The notes: generated by a model from the sequence alone, not told the origin. A DNA stretch of 64,000 bases from Zygaena filipendulae (GCA_907165275.2 OU015659.1:9032501-9096500); one strand, 5' to 3'. Shown: positions 24,832-36,572, numbered from the stretch's first letter. A program made the numbers and translations.

Positions 24832-25125
24832 AAAATCAAAATTCTAATTAGTCCGTCAGTTAGAAAATAAAAAAACAATAGACACGTATTTTTTGCTTTT
24901 TTAAATAAATTAAAATATTTAGAGATAAAGCGCATTAAAGTTTAAGATGACGTGACGTCACTAACCGCAAAACAGCCATACAAACTGTCAGAATAGTGAC
25001 GTCACGCGAAATTTCAACTCAATATATCGCCGTTATTTTTTGATTACGTAAAAACAGAAAAAATACGTGTCCAATATTTTTTAATAATCTACAAGACGGA
25101 CTAAATAATAAAAATTAGTCAACAT
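24832..25125 (-). mobile_element. CRE-palindrome element, copy 2
   Basis: Long imperfect inverted ends: AGTCCGTCAGTTAGAAAATA at the left and AATAATCTACAAGACGGACT at the right, with ACACGTATTTTTT in both. Two GACGTCAC palindromes flank a CATACAAACTGTCAGAATAG core. The flanking TCAACATGCCCATTG is shared with copy 3, so the element may extend to about 25140. Confidence 0.75.
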
Positions 25126-25263
25126 GCCCATTGCAACAACGCGTATCAACGCAGTTAACCTGAACTGATTAACGTTCTGTATCCTTTATGTATAATTACA
25201 AATTAAAGGATTTACGCTCGCTTTTCCGGAGAGATCCATCATTAATTAATTTTATTGACAAAC

Positions 25264-25425
25264 TAGCTGTCCCCCGCGGTTTCACTCAGGATCACTGTAG
25301 CTTCCTATATAAGTGAAAGAATTTTCAAAATGAGTTCAGTAGATCCAGCCTCACACCAGAACCTCACAAGCTCGCAAACTCACAAACTTTACCTCTTTGA
25401 CTGATAAATACTTAATACTTATAAT
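25264..25425 (-). mobile_element. Helitron copy
   Basis: CTAGCTGTCCCCCGCGGTTT after A, then GGATCACTGTAGCTTCCTAT and GAGTTCAGTAGATCCAGCC. Confidence 0.8.
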
Positions 25426-25486
25426 GTCAAAGCGTAAGAAACAAACAGAGAAACTCACATTCGCATTGATATGGTAACAAGATACG

Positions 25487-25712
25487 AGTATTCCCCGCAG
25501 TTCCACCCGCATCGATTCCAAAGATGTCACGGGAATTCCGCGATAAAAAGCACCCTATGTCCTTCTCTGTACTTACTCCTGGCAACGTGTATGCAGAATT
25601 TCATGAATTGATCCATTAAGATTGGGCCATTAAGACGTAAAAACGTCATAAACAAAAAAATAAATTCATATTTTCAAACTTACAAACTTTACTTCTTTAC
25701 ATCACCTACATA
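25487..25712 (-). mobile_element. Helitron copy with degraded 3' end
   Basis: TTCCCCGCAGTTCCACCCGC, GAATTCCGCGATAAAAAGCA and GCAACGTGTATGCAGAATTT in minus-strand order. Confidence 0.65.
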
Positions 25713-25794
25713 TTATAAAACTCCCGCAGGAACTCCGAAGTAAAATTCTGTTCAAATAATAAAAATAAAAAATTCTGGAGAGGGCTACCCTTAT

Positions 25795-25976
25795 AGACAT
25801 AGACATAGACATAGACATATACTTTATTTCGCATCAACATCAAAATACCTTAAATAGTAATACAAAAAAAATACAAGTAGGTATGTAAAATGTTAAGTAT
25901 TTGTTGCGATGCCAAACTGGACACCGACTCAGCATATGCTGTCGCAAAGAATGCGGCAGCGCTGATTTTCCCTTAT
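25795..25976 (-). mobile_element. LINE 3'-end fragment with (CATAGA)n tail inside a Helitron relic
   Basis: AGACATAGACATAGACATAG is the reverse of a repetitive LINE tail, followed by a short 3' region with GCATATGCTGTCGCAAAGAA typical of a lepidopteran LINE 3' UTR. CCCTTAT occurs just left of the tail and again at the right end, a candidate 7-bp target duplication. Confidence 0.6.
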
Positions 25977-26101
25977 CACCTAGGGATATAAAAATAACCT
26001 AGACCTACCAAATATACACAAAAAAATTCATAAAAATCGGTAAAGGCGTTTCAGAGGAGTTCGATAACAAACACTGTAACACGAGATTTTTATATATTAG
26101 A

Positions 26102-26343
26102 CTAGCTGTCCCACGCGGTTTCACGCGCGATAATTTCGAAGTTCCCATAGAAATGTTCCATACAAACTGCAACCCCTTTTCAACCCCTTAGGGGTTGAAT
26201 TTTCAAAAATCCTATCTTATCAGATGCCTACATACGTCATACAAAGAACACACCCTCCAATTTCAGGTCTCTACGATCAGCGGTTTAGGCTGTGCGTTGA
26301 TCCATGGGTTATTCAGGACAAAGCATTTTATATGTATAGATAT
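26102..26343 (-). mobile_element. Helitron subfamily copy with intact 3' end
   Basis: Begins CTAGCTGTCCCACGCGG after an A (minus-strand CTAG|T end), then GCAACCCCTTTTCAACCCC and CGTCATACAAAGAACACACC. Near full length at about 240 bp. Confidence 0.8.
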
Positions 26344-26894
26344 ATCCTATATGTACGAGTATGTAAGATGAATAAAAGCAACAACTGAAACAATCGCAAG
26401 CATGGTAAGAATGCAATTATGTATAATAATAATGCTTTTTATTTTTCCCTCCATCCTTCGCACATGTTTTTATTTTGTAAAACAATTCCTTACACAAAAT
26501 TATCCTTTTATATAATTCCTTCTCTTTCATGGAACGTTCTCTGTCTATACATATAATATTCCCACACAGGTGCTCTCAGGGCGATAGCAGATTAGATTAG
26601 TACCAAAGCCTACTTAAGTTTTCCTCTTAGACTTAAGGTGCACTTTCAACGTGCTGGTTCATGAAAGTATTATGTAAAGATGTATAAAATCTCACCTCAC
26701 AGGAGGAAATGAGTTTTTAGATTTTATAATTCGTTATTCGTTATTTTTAAACTGAATTTAATCTAATAAAATTCTTGTGTCACAGTGTGTTAGTTTTTAT
26801 TATGTGGCATTAAAAATATATACAACCCTAAATTTACACCCTTCTATCACCAACCCCTATTTTTTAATAGTTGTTTTAGTATTTTTTCATCCCG

Positions 26895-27062
26895 GTCGAT
26901 AACTGATCAGTTATGATCAACGCACAGCCTAAACCGCTGATCATAGAGGCCTGAAACTTAGAGGGTGTGTTCTTTGTATGACGTAGGCATCCGATAAGAG
27001 TGGAATTTCCGAAATGTTACCCCTAAGGGGGTGAAAAAGGGGGGCAAAGTTTGTATGGAACA
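26895..27062 (+). mobile_element. Helitron copy, left part (interrupted by LINE)
   Basis: Carries the subfamily interior AACGCACAGCCTAAACCGCT and GGGTGTGTTCTTTGTATGAC and stops at GTATGGAACAATT, where the LINE tail begins. The uninterrupted copy at 43770-43986 has the same order and continues directly into CCGCGGGAAC. Confidence 0.8.
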
Positions 27063-27315
27063 ATTAAAGTCAAAAGTCAAAAGTCAAAAGTCAAATCCTT
27101 TATTCAAATTTGGCCCATAATGTGGCTCTTTTTGACGTCAATATAACTACAGCTACCATGACAGCACCCATAAAATATCCACCCCTCACAGCTTCCTAGT
27201 GCTATGGCTGAAGAGAAGAAGCTGCGCAACAAACTCTTCAGCAGCACGCTGTCAGTTTAAAGTTACAATATAGATATATCTATAATATAATTAGTGGTAA
27301 CTCAACTTGCAATTA

Positions 27316-28060
27316 ATTATGTGAGAACAATGAGCCGTACCCAGCAATAAACTACCGTACAGATACAGATACATTAGGAGTTAAACTAGGATTATCTATA
27401 ATAGTAGACCAGACATGACCAGCACCAACTGACGGCACCCGTTCACGAGTATGACGTGCTCGTAAGCCCCGCCCCGCTCAACCATATTAGAGGGAGCCGA
27501 GCGACCCGACTCACACGCCACCGCCAGCGGTACATTTGAGTGAGCATGACATATCTAGTCACTATCGTGTCATTGAAATTAATTCTTAATTTAATAAACA
27601 GGTAAGGCCGGTAATGGCTACATAGTGCGCACACAACTTGTTAACAAATCAATTAATATGACAACTGTAGTCTAATATTGCCTGTCTAATAAAAATTCTA
27701 TAAAATTAGTGTTCACTGATATTCCCATTATGTGAAAACAATGAGCCGCAGCCAGCAATAAACTATCGCACAGATACAGATACATTCCGATTTAAACTAG
27801 GATTATCTATAATAGTAGACCAGACATGACCAGCACCAACTGACAGCACCCGTTCACGAGTATGACGTGCTCGTAAGCCCCGCCCCGCTCAACCATATTA
27901 GAGGGAACCGAGCGACCCGACTCACACGCCACCGCCAGCGGTACATTTGAGTGAGCATGACATATCTGGTCACTATCGTGTCAATGAAATTGATTCTTAA
28001 TTCAATAAACAGGTAAGGCCGCTAACGGCTACATAGTACGCACACAACTTTACAAAAAAT
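27316..28060 (-). repeat. 411-bp tandem duplication in the LINE 3' UTR
   Basis: ATTATGTGAGAACAATGAG at 27316 recurs as ATTATGTGAAAACAATGAG at 27727, and AGGTAAGGCC recurs at the same 411-bp offset. The units share a GC-rich core (GCCCCGCCCCGCTC) and differ by scattered substitutions. The second unit ends near 28060, about 80 bp downstream of the ORF stop in element orientation. Confidence 0.85.
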
Positions 28061-28140
28061 CATTCAACAAACGTATAATCTAAAATCTGACCTTGCGCGT
28101 CAAATGAAAAAGTAAAATAAAAATAGAAATGAGCAACTCA

Positions 28141-29635
28141 TTACCAAACGTTTGTATCATTTAAATAATCTTTTACGCTATAATAGGCTTTATCGCACAA
28201 AGTGTGTTTAATCAAGCTCTTAAATTTATTAATTGACAAATCAAACACATCGTTTGGCAGTTTGTTGTAAAAGCGTATACATTGCCCTTTGAAAGAATTA
28301 GAAATTTTATGGAGCCTAGTAGTAGGCACAGCGAGTTTGTCTTTATTTCTTAAGTTATGATTATGTAAGTCACTGTTTTTCTTAAAGTTGGCTAAATTTT
28401 TGTGAACATATAATAAATTCTCGTATATGTACTGAGAGTATACAGTCATTATTTTAAACTCGCTGAATTTAGTTCTTAATGACTCCCGAGGGCCCAACTT
28501 ATAGATGGCCCGAACAGCTCGTTTCTGCAACACGAATATAGACTCGATGTCTGCGGCATTACCCCACAGCAGTATACCGTATGACATAATGCTGTGAAAA
28601 TAACTAAAATAAACTAGACGTGCAGTATTAATATCAGTTATTTGACGAATTTTCTTAACAGCAAAAGCAGCTGAGCTAAGTCTGCCCGATAGCTTTTCTA
28701 TATGTGGGCCCCATTGTAATTTTGCGTCTAGTGTTATACCTAGAAAGACAGTTTCATCGACCAGTTCCAAATCGTCATTGTTAATTTTTACATTGGTTTT
28801 AACCTGTTTGACATTTTTTGTTACGAATCTAATACATTTAGTTTTACTGCGGTTTAGTAATAAATTATTAGCATTAAACCAGTGTACTATTTTAGAGAGA
28901 GCATTGTTCACATCGTCTACAGCCGATTGCTGTCTATTAACCTTAAATACTAAAGATGTATCATCTGCAAACAATACTATCTCATGGTTCTCCTTCACCA
29001 GATAGGGTAAGTCGTTTATATAGACAAGGAACAGGAATGGTCCTAATATAGATCCTTGCGGCACACCCATCATAACGGCAGATCCATTTGATCGCTTGCC
29101 GTTGACCTCAACCCTTTGGATCCTATCACTTAAATAGGAAGTAAGAAGATCCAAAGCCATGCCTCTTATTCCGTAGTAGTGTAGCTTCCTGACCAAAGTT
29201 GTATGCAAAACACAATCAAATGCCTTGGACAAATCACAAAACACTCCATAAGCGTCGCGCGACTCCTCCCAGGCTTCAAAAATATTTTCAATTAATTTGA
29301 TTCCTGCATCAGTTGTAGAGCGACCACGAGTAAAACCAAACTGTTTATGATGCAGCAAGTCGTTTCTATAAAAATATATGATAAGTTGGTCTAGCATAAG
29401 CTTTTCAAATATTTTACTAAATGTTGGTAGTACCGAAATTGGTCTAAAGTTATTAGGGTCCGATGTACTACCTGTTTTAAACAAAGGTGTTATTTTACTA
29501 TACTTCATTAGGTCAGGAAACACACCACAGTCTATACATCTATTAAATATAATAACTAAATCTGGTGCAATAATTTCAATCAATGAATTTATAATCGTAA
29601 CAGAAATCCCCCACAAATCGGCGGTTTTCCGCGAG
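28141..29635 (-). CDS. LINE ORF2 fragment: reverse transcriptase domain
   Basis: About 497 codons remain open to the stop. Ordered RT motifs are visible: PNNFRPISVLPTFSKIFEKL, then HKQFGFTRGRSTTDA, YGVFCDLSKAFDCVLH (catalytic Asp), GVPQGSILGPFLFLVYINDL, the FADD active site in IVLFADDTSLVF, and FLGITLDAKLQWGPHI. The C-terminal region (SYGILLWGNAA, LQKRAVRAIY) is typical of Jockey/CR1-group LINEs. The N-terminal endonuclease is lost by 5' truncation. The ATG at 29641-29643 belongs to the flanking Helitron, so this is probably not a functional protein. Confidence 0.88.
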
Positions 29636-29670
29636 AACTCCAAAATTAACCGTGAAACCGCGCGGGAAAT
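29636..29670 (+). mobile_element. Helitron copy, right part (interrupted by LINE)
   Basis: CCGCGAGAACTCC and GTGAAACCGCGCGGGA are the 3' sequence expected after GGAACAATT in this Helitron subfamily. The final CAGCTAG is degraded. Confidence 0.75.
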
Positions 29671-29970
29671 TATATTTATTTAATGGAGAAAACCAAAAAC
29701 ATGAGTTTTGATACAGTTTATACTTTAATAATAACAATGATCACAATTCATAAGGTCATCTTTTCCACAGATCATATGATTATTATCAGCATGGAGAACA
29801 GATTCATAAAACGCAGTTTCACGTTCTTTTCATCAAAGTTCATTCCATTGCAGACAAAAAAAGCTTTTTCAACCATCTGCTGCAAAGATATTATTTAATC
29901 TGCTGTATGCTTTTGCAGCTTTTGTTACGTTTGAGGTCATAGTGTGGGGCTGGTTTAATTATATATAATA

Positions 29971-30225
29971 ATAATAATCCACTTCACAACAAACAGATCC
30001 ACAGTAGGCTATTATTAGATTGTGTCGTGGAAACCAAGCAAACGTGCCTACCTATACTACATAGAATTACATAATATATATTATACTATAGATATATGAA
30101 CACATCTAGACTGGAAAGTGAAACCCTGTGCTCATCACACAAACTGCACCCCCAACGGGAAACGAACCCGGAACCTCTTGATTAGTGGGCAGGCATGGTG
30201 ACCTACTCCGCCAATCGGTTCGTCG
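29971..30225 (-). mobile_element. tRNA-derived SINE, uninterrupted copy
   Basis: Minus-strand head ACGAACCGATTGGCGGAGTA with B-box region GGTTCCGGGTTCGTTTCCC, body CAAGCAAACG on the plus strand and a (TTA)n tail at 29966-29978. About 255 bp, likely transcribed by RNA polymerase III if active. Confidence 0.8.
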
Positions 30226-30704
30226 TAATAGCCCAACGTAAAGAATAACATGGCAAAACGGACAGTGCGAAACATATATAGTTTTTGTTTCCGACTACTA
30301 GCTTCCCACGTAATCCAGTTCAGTCAATTATTCCCACCACGTACCTACATTGCAAATCTGGGAATGGGTTTTCTTTCGAAATTTTTCCTTTGCACTGTGA
30401 CATGAACCGCTTCAATAGGAGCGTGGAAAGAATTGTTAAACATAGACGGAACTAAAGACAAGGAAAGTTGAATCAATGACTATACTCGTAGATACTTGGT
30501 CAAACCAACATGAGCTTTGTCTTTTTTCCGTCTTTGGAACATGAGGTTATGAACCTTAAGAGCCGTCTCTGCGTGCAGTAGAAACGGGAAGTTGGAAAAT
30601 ACTTCGGTACAAAATTTATAAAAAACTGACTTTGGCGGCTTCTCATGCCTTTGTTTTCCAATGTTTTTAAAAACAAATATACAGCTTTTTGAGTTTACTT
30701 AATG

Positions 30705-30978
30705 AGTTCTATTCAACGATACCCCCCTCAATACGGTAGATAAATGAAAAAAATCGCACCCCCTTTAGCTGTATCGGAGCCCCCTTAAAAATCCTTAAAA
30801 ATATTTTCTGACAATTTGTATAGCTTTGGGTCATCAATGTACGTATTGTGTCAGAATTTGAAGACTGTATCTTCTACGGTTTGACTGTAAAACCCGTGTG
30901 ACAGACGACGGACAGACGGACACGCGAGTGACAGCAAAAACGGAGCCCTTTGGACCCTTGGGTACGGAACCCTAAAAA
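30705..30978 (+). repeat. Dispersed lepidopteran repeat ending GGGTACGGAACCCTAAAAA
   Basis: ATCGGAGCCCCCTTAAAAAT, GACAGACGACGGACAGACGG and TTTGGACCCTTGGGTACGGA are, as I recall, a very common moth interspersed repeat. No terminal repeats or open frame seen. Confidence 0.55.
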
Positions 30979-31787
30979 GCCGCGTGCAATGAAATATAAC
31001 TGGGATTAAATTGTTCAGATCCCACTATCCCAGTGTGGAATGCCTTTGTACAACAAAATATGGTATACGCGCAGTTTCAATAATTTTGATAATATTATGT
31101 ATTTGTACTTAACTCAAATTCTAACAAAATACACTGCAAAATAATTTCTTGAAAGATTTGACAGTGATACCTGGCGTCTCAACCGATGAATGTCTTCATT
31201 AAAACTTAATTTGCATGTTAAACGGATCATTAAATATTAAAGCAACTGCAAACTGTAAAGTACTAAAACTTGGGTGGTGCCTTTTCTGTCACCGTTCCCG
31301 GGTTTCTTAGGTCACTTTTAGATTATAAATAAACATTAAATACAGTTACTAAAACAGCACGATGAGTTAAGCGTTGGTAGTATATTTATTGTATTCAAAT
31401 AGATGTCTATCGTTACTCAGATGTTTAAGATTTAAAGTAAGTGTAAGTGGTTAGGTAGGTACGTAGGTTTTAAATTATACAGAAATGACTTTAGAACTCA
31501 GACAAACACTGAATAAAAACAGAATGCTAATTTGCATGACTTACCTTAAACTCTAGTCCTTAAAACTGACGGTATACGAACTTCCATTCTTCTTTTTTCC
31601 CCTCTTTTAGAGGGATTACCTTTCCAAAAATCCATTCTTTGTGGTTGCTTAAGTTATGAAAAGAAACTTCGGGCCATTTTCATGTTTTTTAGCTTGAGTA
31701 GTTTCAGCTGTTATTTAATTGTTCTTATTATGCGTAAAAGTTCAATTTCTAAAGCATAGTTTCTACCTAACAAACCGCCAGCGGGTA

Positions 31788-32252
31788 TAGGGTAAAACCA
31801 GGATAGTTGCCCTGGGGGTATAGTTGCCCCGATCGTTATTACTCTAGTTTCGCAGATGAATCGCGTGCTATTTTATTTATCTATCAAAAGACTTTCCACC
31901 TACTATTAAGTGGACCGCGTCTCATGTCTCTGTGCGATTGCACGGGAACGCAAGGTGCGATCAAAAATTTTTCGGGATAGATGCCTTGTTTTCCGGCGGG
32001 GCGTCTATCCTAAACGGAATTTATATGGACTAGGCAACTATCCCATATATGGGATAGATGTCACAAAAAGTAGAGGTCCGTAGAAATCGCTAATACTCTG
32101 GAAAAAATAAAGATAATGTCTTTTACATTTAATAAATTTGTAGATAAAGAACCAAAGTACTTGCCAGTTTAAAAAATAAAATATTTTGATTTTTGTACTG
32201 GGAGATATAAAATGAATTCAAAAAGTGTGGCAACTATCCGGGTTTTACCCTA
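31788..32252. mobile_element. TA-flanked non-autonomous DNA transposon, 465 bp
   Basis: 24-bp terminal inverted repeats, TAGGGTAAAACCAGGATAGT at the left and its complement ACTATCCGGGTTTTACCCTA at the right with one mismatch, flanked by TA at 31786-31787 and 32253-32254 as in Tc1/mariner-type insertions. The interior has ATCCCATATATGGGAT and no open frame. Confidence 0.75.
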
Positions 32253-32587
32253 TATTTAACTTGTATTTGATTGTTTTCGCTTACAATCGAGATAGTTCGC
32301 AGTTAGTTTCAAATCAAATAACATAAATGATGCTGTTTCGAACTTCTTAAGTTTAGTTTCCAAATAATGTTAGGTAGGTAGGTATATCACAAACTAACTC
32401 GTCCGAATAGTTCTGGAAACGAAACTTAAATCATGAAATATTCAATTTGTGATTGCGTTAACAAACGTTGAAATGTATGTATTAGGAAATTGGGTTTTAT
32501 TTTGCATTCTTCATAATACGAAATGGCTTATAAAATATTGCCTATGTATATTGATAGGTGGTTCATTCTGACAGCCCATAATTTACA

Positions 32588-32900
32588 TCTATACTAAAAG
32601 AGTAGAATTCGCGATTCTGTACATTGAATATTTTTAACTAAAATTGAAAGGGGTGGTAAAAGAAGAGTAACCAAGCAGAAAAAAAAATTCTGTTCTGTAT
32701 GTCTGTTTGTTCGCGATAATCTCCGCATCTACTGAATGTGTTGTCATTGTGAAGTGGATTATTATTATTATTATTAGTCTGGAGCTATACCTACATATAG
32801 GCTTTGTTTCATTTAAATCGGAAAGACATTTTTTTCCCAACGGAATAAAAGTTGTTATATAAAAACGTTTCACGCGGGTGAAACCGTGGGGCACAACTAG
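32588..32900 (+). mobile_element. Helitron copy with divergent interior
   Basis: 5' TCTATACTAAAAGAGTAGAA and 3' GAAACCGTGGGGCACAACTA G before T. The interior TACATTGAATATTTTTAACT is shared with the end-less copy at 39787-40012. It contains a (TTA)n stretch after AAGTGGA. Confidence 0.75.
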
Positions 32901-33202
32901 TTAGATATAAACTGTGTCTGCCACGCAACACTGTGACCACGAAACTTTAATATAAATAATTATATTTTCGAGATAGTAACTTAGTATACAACGTGTTAAT
33001 GAATTAACTAAAAACCTGATATACCCCATCTAAAAAAATAAACAATAATATGATAAAAATATAATTTCATGTCGAAAAAATTAATACTTTAAAAGTTATT
33101 CAAATTATTATTATTGAAGGTGACCTATCTACGAAATTACGAGCGCTACGCCCGCGCCTACCGGTTCGATTTTTTTTTGCTGCGGGCGGCGTACGCGCCA
33201 AA

Positions 33203-33495
33203 TCTAATATATAAAATTCTCGTGACACAATGTTCGTTCCCATACTCCTCCGAAACGGCTTGACCGATTCTCATGAAATTTTATATGCATATTCAGTAGG
33301 TCTGAGAATCGGTTTCTATCTATTTTTCATTCCGGAATTCCCGCGGGAACTCCGGAATTAATGCGGGGAACAGCTAATCACCGTAAACTACTGTAAGGGG
33401 TACAAAGAAGGACGTAGAGTACCTACCTACTTTTTTCCCGCAACCTCCGCGGGAACTCCGAAATTACCGCGGATGAAATCGCGGGGGACAGCTAG
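33203..33495 (+). mobile_element. Two-ended Helitron copy
   Basis: TCTAATATATAAAATTCTCG at the 5' end; a first terminus GGGGAACAGCTAA near 33376; then about 110 bp with TCCGCGGGAACTCC and a second terminus GCGGGGGACAGCTAG at 33495 before T. The same architecture occurs at 41878-42136 and, partly, 40400-40632. Confidence 0.75.
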
Positions 33496-33626
33496 TATTG
33501 TATAATAAATAATTTAGACATGGGCTGATAAAAATGAAAAAATATAACCTATATTAACACATATTACGATCGATTCGCTAGTTGATTCTTAGCAAACTAC
33601 TTTCTAGTTTTCAGTTAATTCATTAA

Positions 33627-33801
33627 GGCCCGCCGCCGATTGTGACTTTTTGTCGACGTGACTTTCTGACACTTATGAAAACTATACTGAGGTCACCGTA
33701 TTATCACGTCACCATAATGAGCGCACTCAGTATAGTTTTCATTGCACTTGACTAAGTGACAGAAAGTCACGTCGACAAAAAGTCACAATCAGCGGCGGGC
33801 C
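33627..33801. mobile_element. PIF/Harbinger-type MITE with TAA target duplication
   Basis: 175 bp with 42-bp near-perfect terminal inverted repeats starting GGCCCGCCGCCGATTGTGAC and containing TTTTTGTCGACGTGACTTTC. TAA at 33624-33626 and 33802-33804. A 3-bp TWA duplication points to PIF/Harbinger. The interior encodes nothing. Confidence 0.75.
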
Positions 33802-34214
33802 TAACACGTGTAATATGCTTAGGACATATTCACTATCCGCCTACACATTTTACAAAATAAAACTGCTTCGTTTACATAAAGATAAATGAACTGAAAGTTG
33901 TAAATGTGTTCAGTTTCAGTATCTTCTTACTTTATTTTAAAAATTATAATAATTTTTGAGGTACCAATGTTACCAATTACCAGTAAGGGTAGGTGCCTAG
34001 GTGGTACCAATGTTATTTATAATATCATTGAATTTTACTTGAGAAAGGTATGTCTTTAAGCATTTGACGAATTTTAATAGATTGATAAACTTATGATTTC
34101 AAAGGTTGCCTTAGTAATAGCGAATCTACGGATTCATTCCATTTCGATGCCAGTTGAAAATTATAATTATTTTAAGACATACCTATATAAAAAGTCACTA
34201 TAAATACAATGGGC

Positions 34215-34512
34215 ATGTTGACTATTAGATTGTCTGCTTTGTAGATTATTAAAAAATATTGAACACGTATTGTTTCTTTTTTTACGTAATCAAAAAATAA
34301 CGGCGATATATTGAGTTGAAACTTCGCGTGACGTCACTATTCTGACAGTTTTTATGGCGGTTTTAGCGGTTAGTGACGTCACGACCCTCTCACCCTAAAT
34401 TTTAATGCGCTTTATCTCTGTATATTATAATTTATTTGAAAAATCAAAAAATACGTGTCTATTGTTTTTTTATTTTCTAACTGACGGACTAATTAGAATT
34501 TTGATTTTAAAA
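34215..34512 (+). mobile_element. CRE-palindrome element, copy 3
   Basis: Inverse of copy 2 over its whole length, with GTGACGTCACTATTCTGACA and TTAGTGACGTCACGACC cores and TAATGCGCTTTATCTCTGTA. It is the most similar pair in the window. Confidence 0.75.
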
Positions 34513-35863
34513 AGTAGTTTTTAATAACTTTCAGTGTGTCTTTAATGAGATGCTTTTGAAATTTTTAGCGGATTTTCTCTATTTTATAGTAATAATACAA
34601 AAGGAAAATTTTGTTATTATTGTTTTTTTTTTTAGATTTCTTTATCTTTATTTTTTATTTTATTTATTTATTTTTGTTGCACAAAATAGTACAAATGGCG
34701 AACTTAATGCCTTGCGGCATTCTCTGACAGTTAACCATTGGGTTGACAGAGAGATAAAAGGGAAGGGGTATGCAACCTACGGAAAAAACGAAAAAATAAA
34801 TAAAAACAATAGTATTAAAAACTAAAAACTGTTATAAACTAAGATATAAAAAAGGACTAAATATATTTATCCCTGTAGAAAAAGTTACTGAAGGAATTTT
34901 AAATATTTTTTTTAGCAGTTAGTTTTTTATACTATTTTTAACTTGGTTCCTGAACAGTTTTCAACTGATGACGAGTTCTATTGACTTGACGTTGCCTATT
35001 GTCGCATAATTATGGTAGTTATCAATGATATTGGTAGGTAGGGGTTGTTGACTAAACGTAGAGGTTATATACTTACTCTTTGACTGGTGGTGGTGTAGTG
35101 TGTACACGCTTGTCGCGTTGTTTATTCGATATTTTGTATATGGCCTTCGGCTAGCTCGATGAGAATATAATTGGATTTTTGAAAGAGTAGAAATATGATT
35201 TATTAGATATTGATGAATTTTTAATGTGTATCCAGGAGATTCAGAATCGGAGTCCGTCAAAAATATCACAAACACTAATTTTGAAATACAAACAGACACT
35301 TCAAATTGATTTAGATGTTATATAGGTAGATAGATAGATATCATTGGATATACCTACCTACTGATATAGGTAATGTAATATCTATCTATTTCTATCAGTT
35401 TGGTTGAACCGTTATACGAGTACGACTGAAACGCAATCCGATACCAAACTATAAACAATGTTCCATCCACAACATTAATTCTAATTTCCGATGGCACGTA
35501 AGTAATTGAAATTTACACGGATATAGGTTACGTGGCGCCTTAAAGCTGCGTTCAGACGAGCCTTTTTTAATCTGTATCCCTTTCTAGATTCTTGTTTGGG
35601 TAAGAATATTACGTGTCTTGATGGTTGTCTGAAAGAAAATTACATTTATCACTATAAGCTCTTTGGAAACTTCTAAGTAGGTATACACACCTACTTACCT
35701 AATTGTACACGATGGAGGGATCAGCTGCCACCAGATTGAATTTCTCTCGTCTTCTCTAGTCGCTAGCGAATAACGTCGTCTTATAGTTAAAAGAGATGAA
35801 GTAAAAAAAGTGTGTTGTAATATTCGGTCGTGAGTAGGTACGTAAACTTCTTTGATGTGAAAT
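34513..35863. other. Intergenic, no gene seen
   Basis: Includes GATAGATAGATA at about 35325-35342 facing ATCTATCTAT near 35388, a small imperfect inverted repeat. Nothing else is supported. Confidence 0.45.
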
Positions 35864-36073
35864 CTAATGTTAAATGCGAATGTGAGTTTGTTTATTTTAG
35901 TTTGTTTGTTAGGCTTTCACGCCTTGAGTACTGAACCGGACATCATGAAATTTTGCATACACGTTGTCAGAAGACTAGAAAAAGACATAAGTAGGTACTT
36001 CTAAAGTAGTAGGTAATTCTAAAATTCTCGCGGGAACGCTAAAGTTAATGTGGGCAAAACCGCGGGGAAGAAG
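35864..36073 (+). mobile_element. Helitron copy with degraded 3' end
   Basis: AAATGCGAATGTGAGTTTGT, AGGCTTTCACGCCTTGAGTA, TTTTGCATACACGTTGTCAG and CAAAACCGCGGGGAAGAAGT. Confidence 0.7.
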
Positions 36074-36299
36074 TAAATTTATAAGACAAGTTAAAACATT
36101 AAAAAATTAACTAGCATTAGTACACTAATTGTGATCAACGCCATCTACTGGTCACATTTATGACTTGCGTATACTATAGTGGTAGCTATATACGTATTGC
36201 TCCTTGCAAAATAAAAATGCTAACTTGAAATTCAGGAACCGGTTGTTGCACAGACTATCGATTGAATGCGTGTCACTTTCACTCACTCTGAACGCGCTT

Positions 36300-36430
36300 T
36301 CAAAGAGCAACGGCTGCACTCAGAGTCGTTTTAATGGTTACTTAATTTTAAGTCTAAAGATAAAAACAAAACTGCCGCACTCTGAGACGTTCATTAAATT
36401 CATGTTAATTGGCATTTAACTTTAATTAAG
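36300..36430 (+). repeat. Solo unit related to the 38.8-39.3 kb array
   Basis: GCTGCACTCAGAGTCGTTTT, AACAAAACTGCCGCACTCTG and CATGTTAATTGGCATTTAA match one array unit at lower identity. Confidence 0.75.
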
Positions 36431-36499
36431 TTAAATTTGGTTAAGTACGGTTAGTAAGAAAAATAAATATAAAGCTAAAAATAACAATAATGTTTTTGA

Positions 36500-36572
36500 T
36501 TGCAATCGAAAAATGATAGAAACAAAAGTTACATAATAGCCCCTCTGATTCCAAGCTTAGCAGAGTTTGTAT
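36500..36572 (+). repeat. Interspersed repeat shared with 1778-1847
   Basis: AAATGATAGAAACAAAAGTT and CATAATAGCCCCTCTGATTC; the second copy of the pair. Confidence 0.65.

Larger units (their letters stand above)
27063..29635 (-). mobile_element. 5'-truncated Jockey/CR1-type LINE
   Basis: Minus-strand non-LTR retrotransposon of about 2.57 kb. It runs from a 5' truncation near 29635, through a reverse-transcriptase frame (stop at 28141), a 3' UTR containing two 411-bp tandem repeats, to an AATAAA-type 3' end with a repeated TTTGACT tail at 27065-27095. It sits inside a Helitron: the left Helitron part ends at 27062 and the right part resumes at 29636. The long intact frame suggests a fairly recent insertion. 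No endonuclease domain remains. Confidence 0.85.

Noticed and set aside
28778..29683. Plus-strand frames of 75-101 codons over the LINE
   Set aside because: They are antisense to the RT frame, which has clear ordered RT motifs.
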